Assembly (NCBI GenBank): GCA_047619205.1
Contig: JBLHJR010000052.1
Span: 1-22,669, forward strand
Length of the DNA: 22,669 bases
Source of the DNA: Endobugula sp047619205
GTDB lineage: Bacteria > Pseudomonadota > Gammaproteobacteria > Pseudomonadales > Cellvibrionaceae
Reading direction: 5' to 3'
Shown: piece by piece, positions 22,543 to 22,669 of the stretch
Numbering within the stretch: position 1 is the stretch's first letter
Layout of the letters: every line of letters starts with the position of its first letter
Position numbers and translations under genes: made by a program
Notes under the pieces: generated by a model
What the model was told of the DNA's origin: nothing
Seen by the model: the letters and a program-made list of their open reading frames with translations, nothing else
Databases searched by the model: none

Positions 22543-22669
22543 TGGTTCTTCGTATATCTGTGTGACCGCTATGGAGCCATTTCTAGGCCACCGCAGTAAA
22601 ATAATATACTGTTTCTAAATCCAGAAAATGAGCGATAACCTCGAGCATTTGATTTCACCGTCTGAATTT

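Overview
The window looks like chromosomal DNA of a marine gammaproteobacterium with an AT-leaning genome. The evidence is a complete Na+-NQR operon in the usual gammaproteobacterial order (nqrABCDEF-apbE-nqrM), a FimL-like type IV pilus regulator, soluble transhydrogenase SthA, ExoIII and Prc, and several palindromic intergenic repeats. A Cellvibrionales/Spongiibacteraceae-like lineage is plausible but is an inference from gene content. No phage, plasmid, CRISPR, rRNA or tRNA gene was recognised.

Region 1 (1-6335, + strand) carries the end of nqrA, then nqrB, C, D, E and F, the flavin transferase apbE and the maturation factor nqrM. The genes are tightly packed, with TAATG overlaps at nqrD/nqrE and nqrF/apbE and an 8-bp nqrB/nqrC overlap. 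The products build the respiratory sodium pump, attach FMN covalently to NqrB and NqrC, and help load its iron centre. The nqrF/apbE junction is unusual. Five heptamer repeats and a near-perfect terminator-like hairpin lie inside the 5' end of the apbE frame and encode the n-region and first h-region residues of its lipoprotein signal.

Region 2 (6465-11928, + strand) has sthA, which links NADPH and NADH pools beside the NADH-consuming pump. After a 0.56-kb spacer with an (AAAC)6 repeat come fimL, a two-helix membrane-anchored protein of unknown function, and the inner-membrane protease sohB.

Region 3 (11929-13802) is gene-poor. It has a 0.7-kb spacer with two perfect DnaA boxes, a small minus-strand gene with a good minus-strand terminator, two adjacent palindromic repeats, and a small minus-strand lipoprotein gene.

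Region 4 (13803-16304, + strand) holds a DUF2788 protein and a 754-residue membrane protein built like a hybrid histidine kinase. By eye, nearly every catalytic position of the latter is degenerate (phospho-His to Arg, altered ATP-binding boxes, two receiver domains without phospho-Asp). This pseudokinase and the repeat-derived apbE leader are the two most unusual items. A 27-bp-arm stem-loop then separates it from the convergent xthA.

Region 5 (16476-22669) has xthA and prc on the minus strand. A 0.87-kb spacer follows with a 166-bp MITE-like palindrome flanked by CTAG and a good Fur box. The window ends with a TonB-dependent receptor gene, probably iron-repressed.
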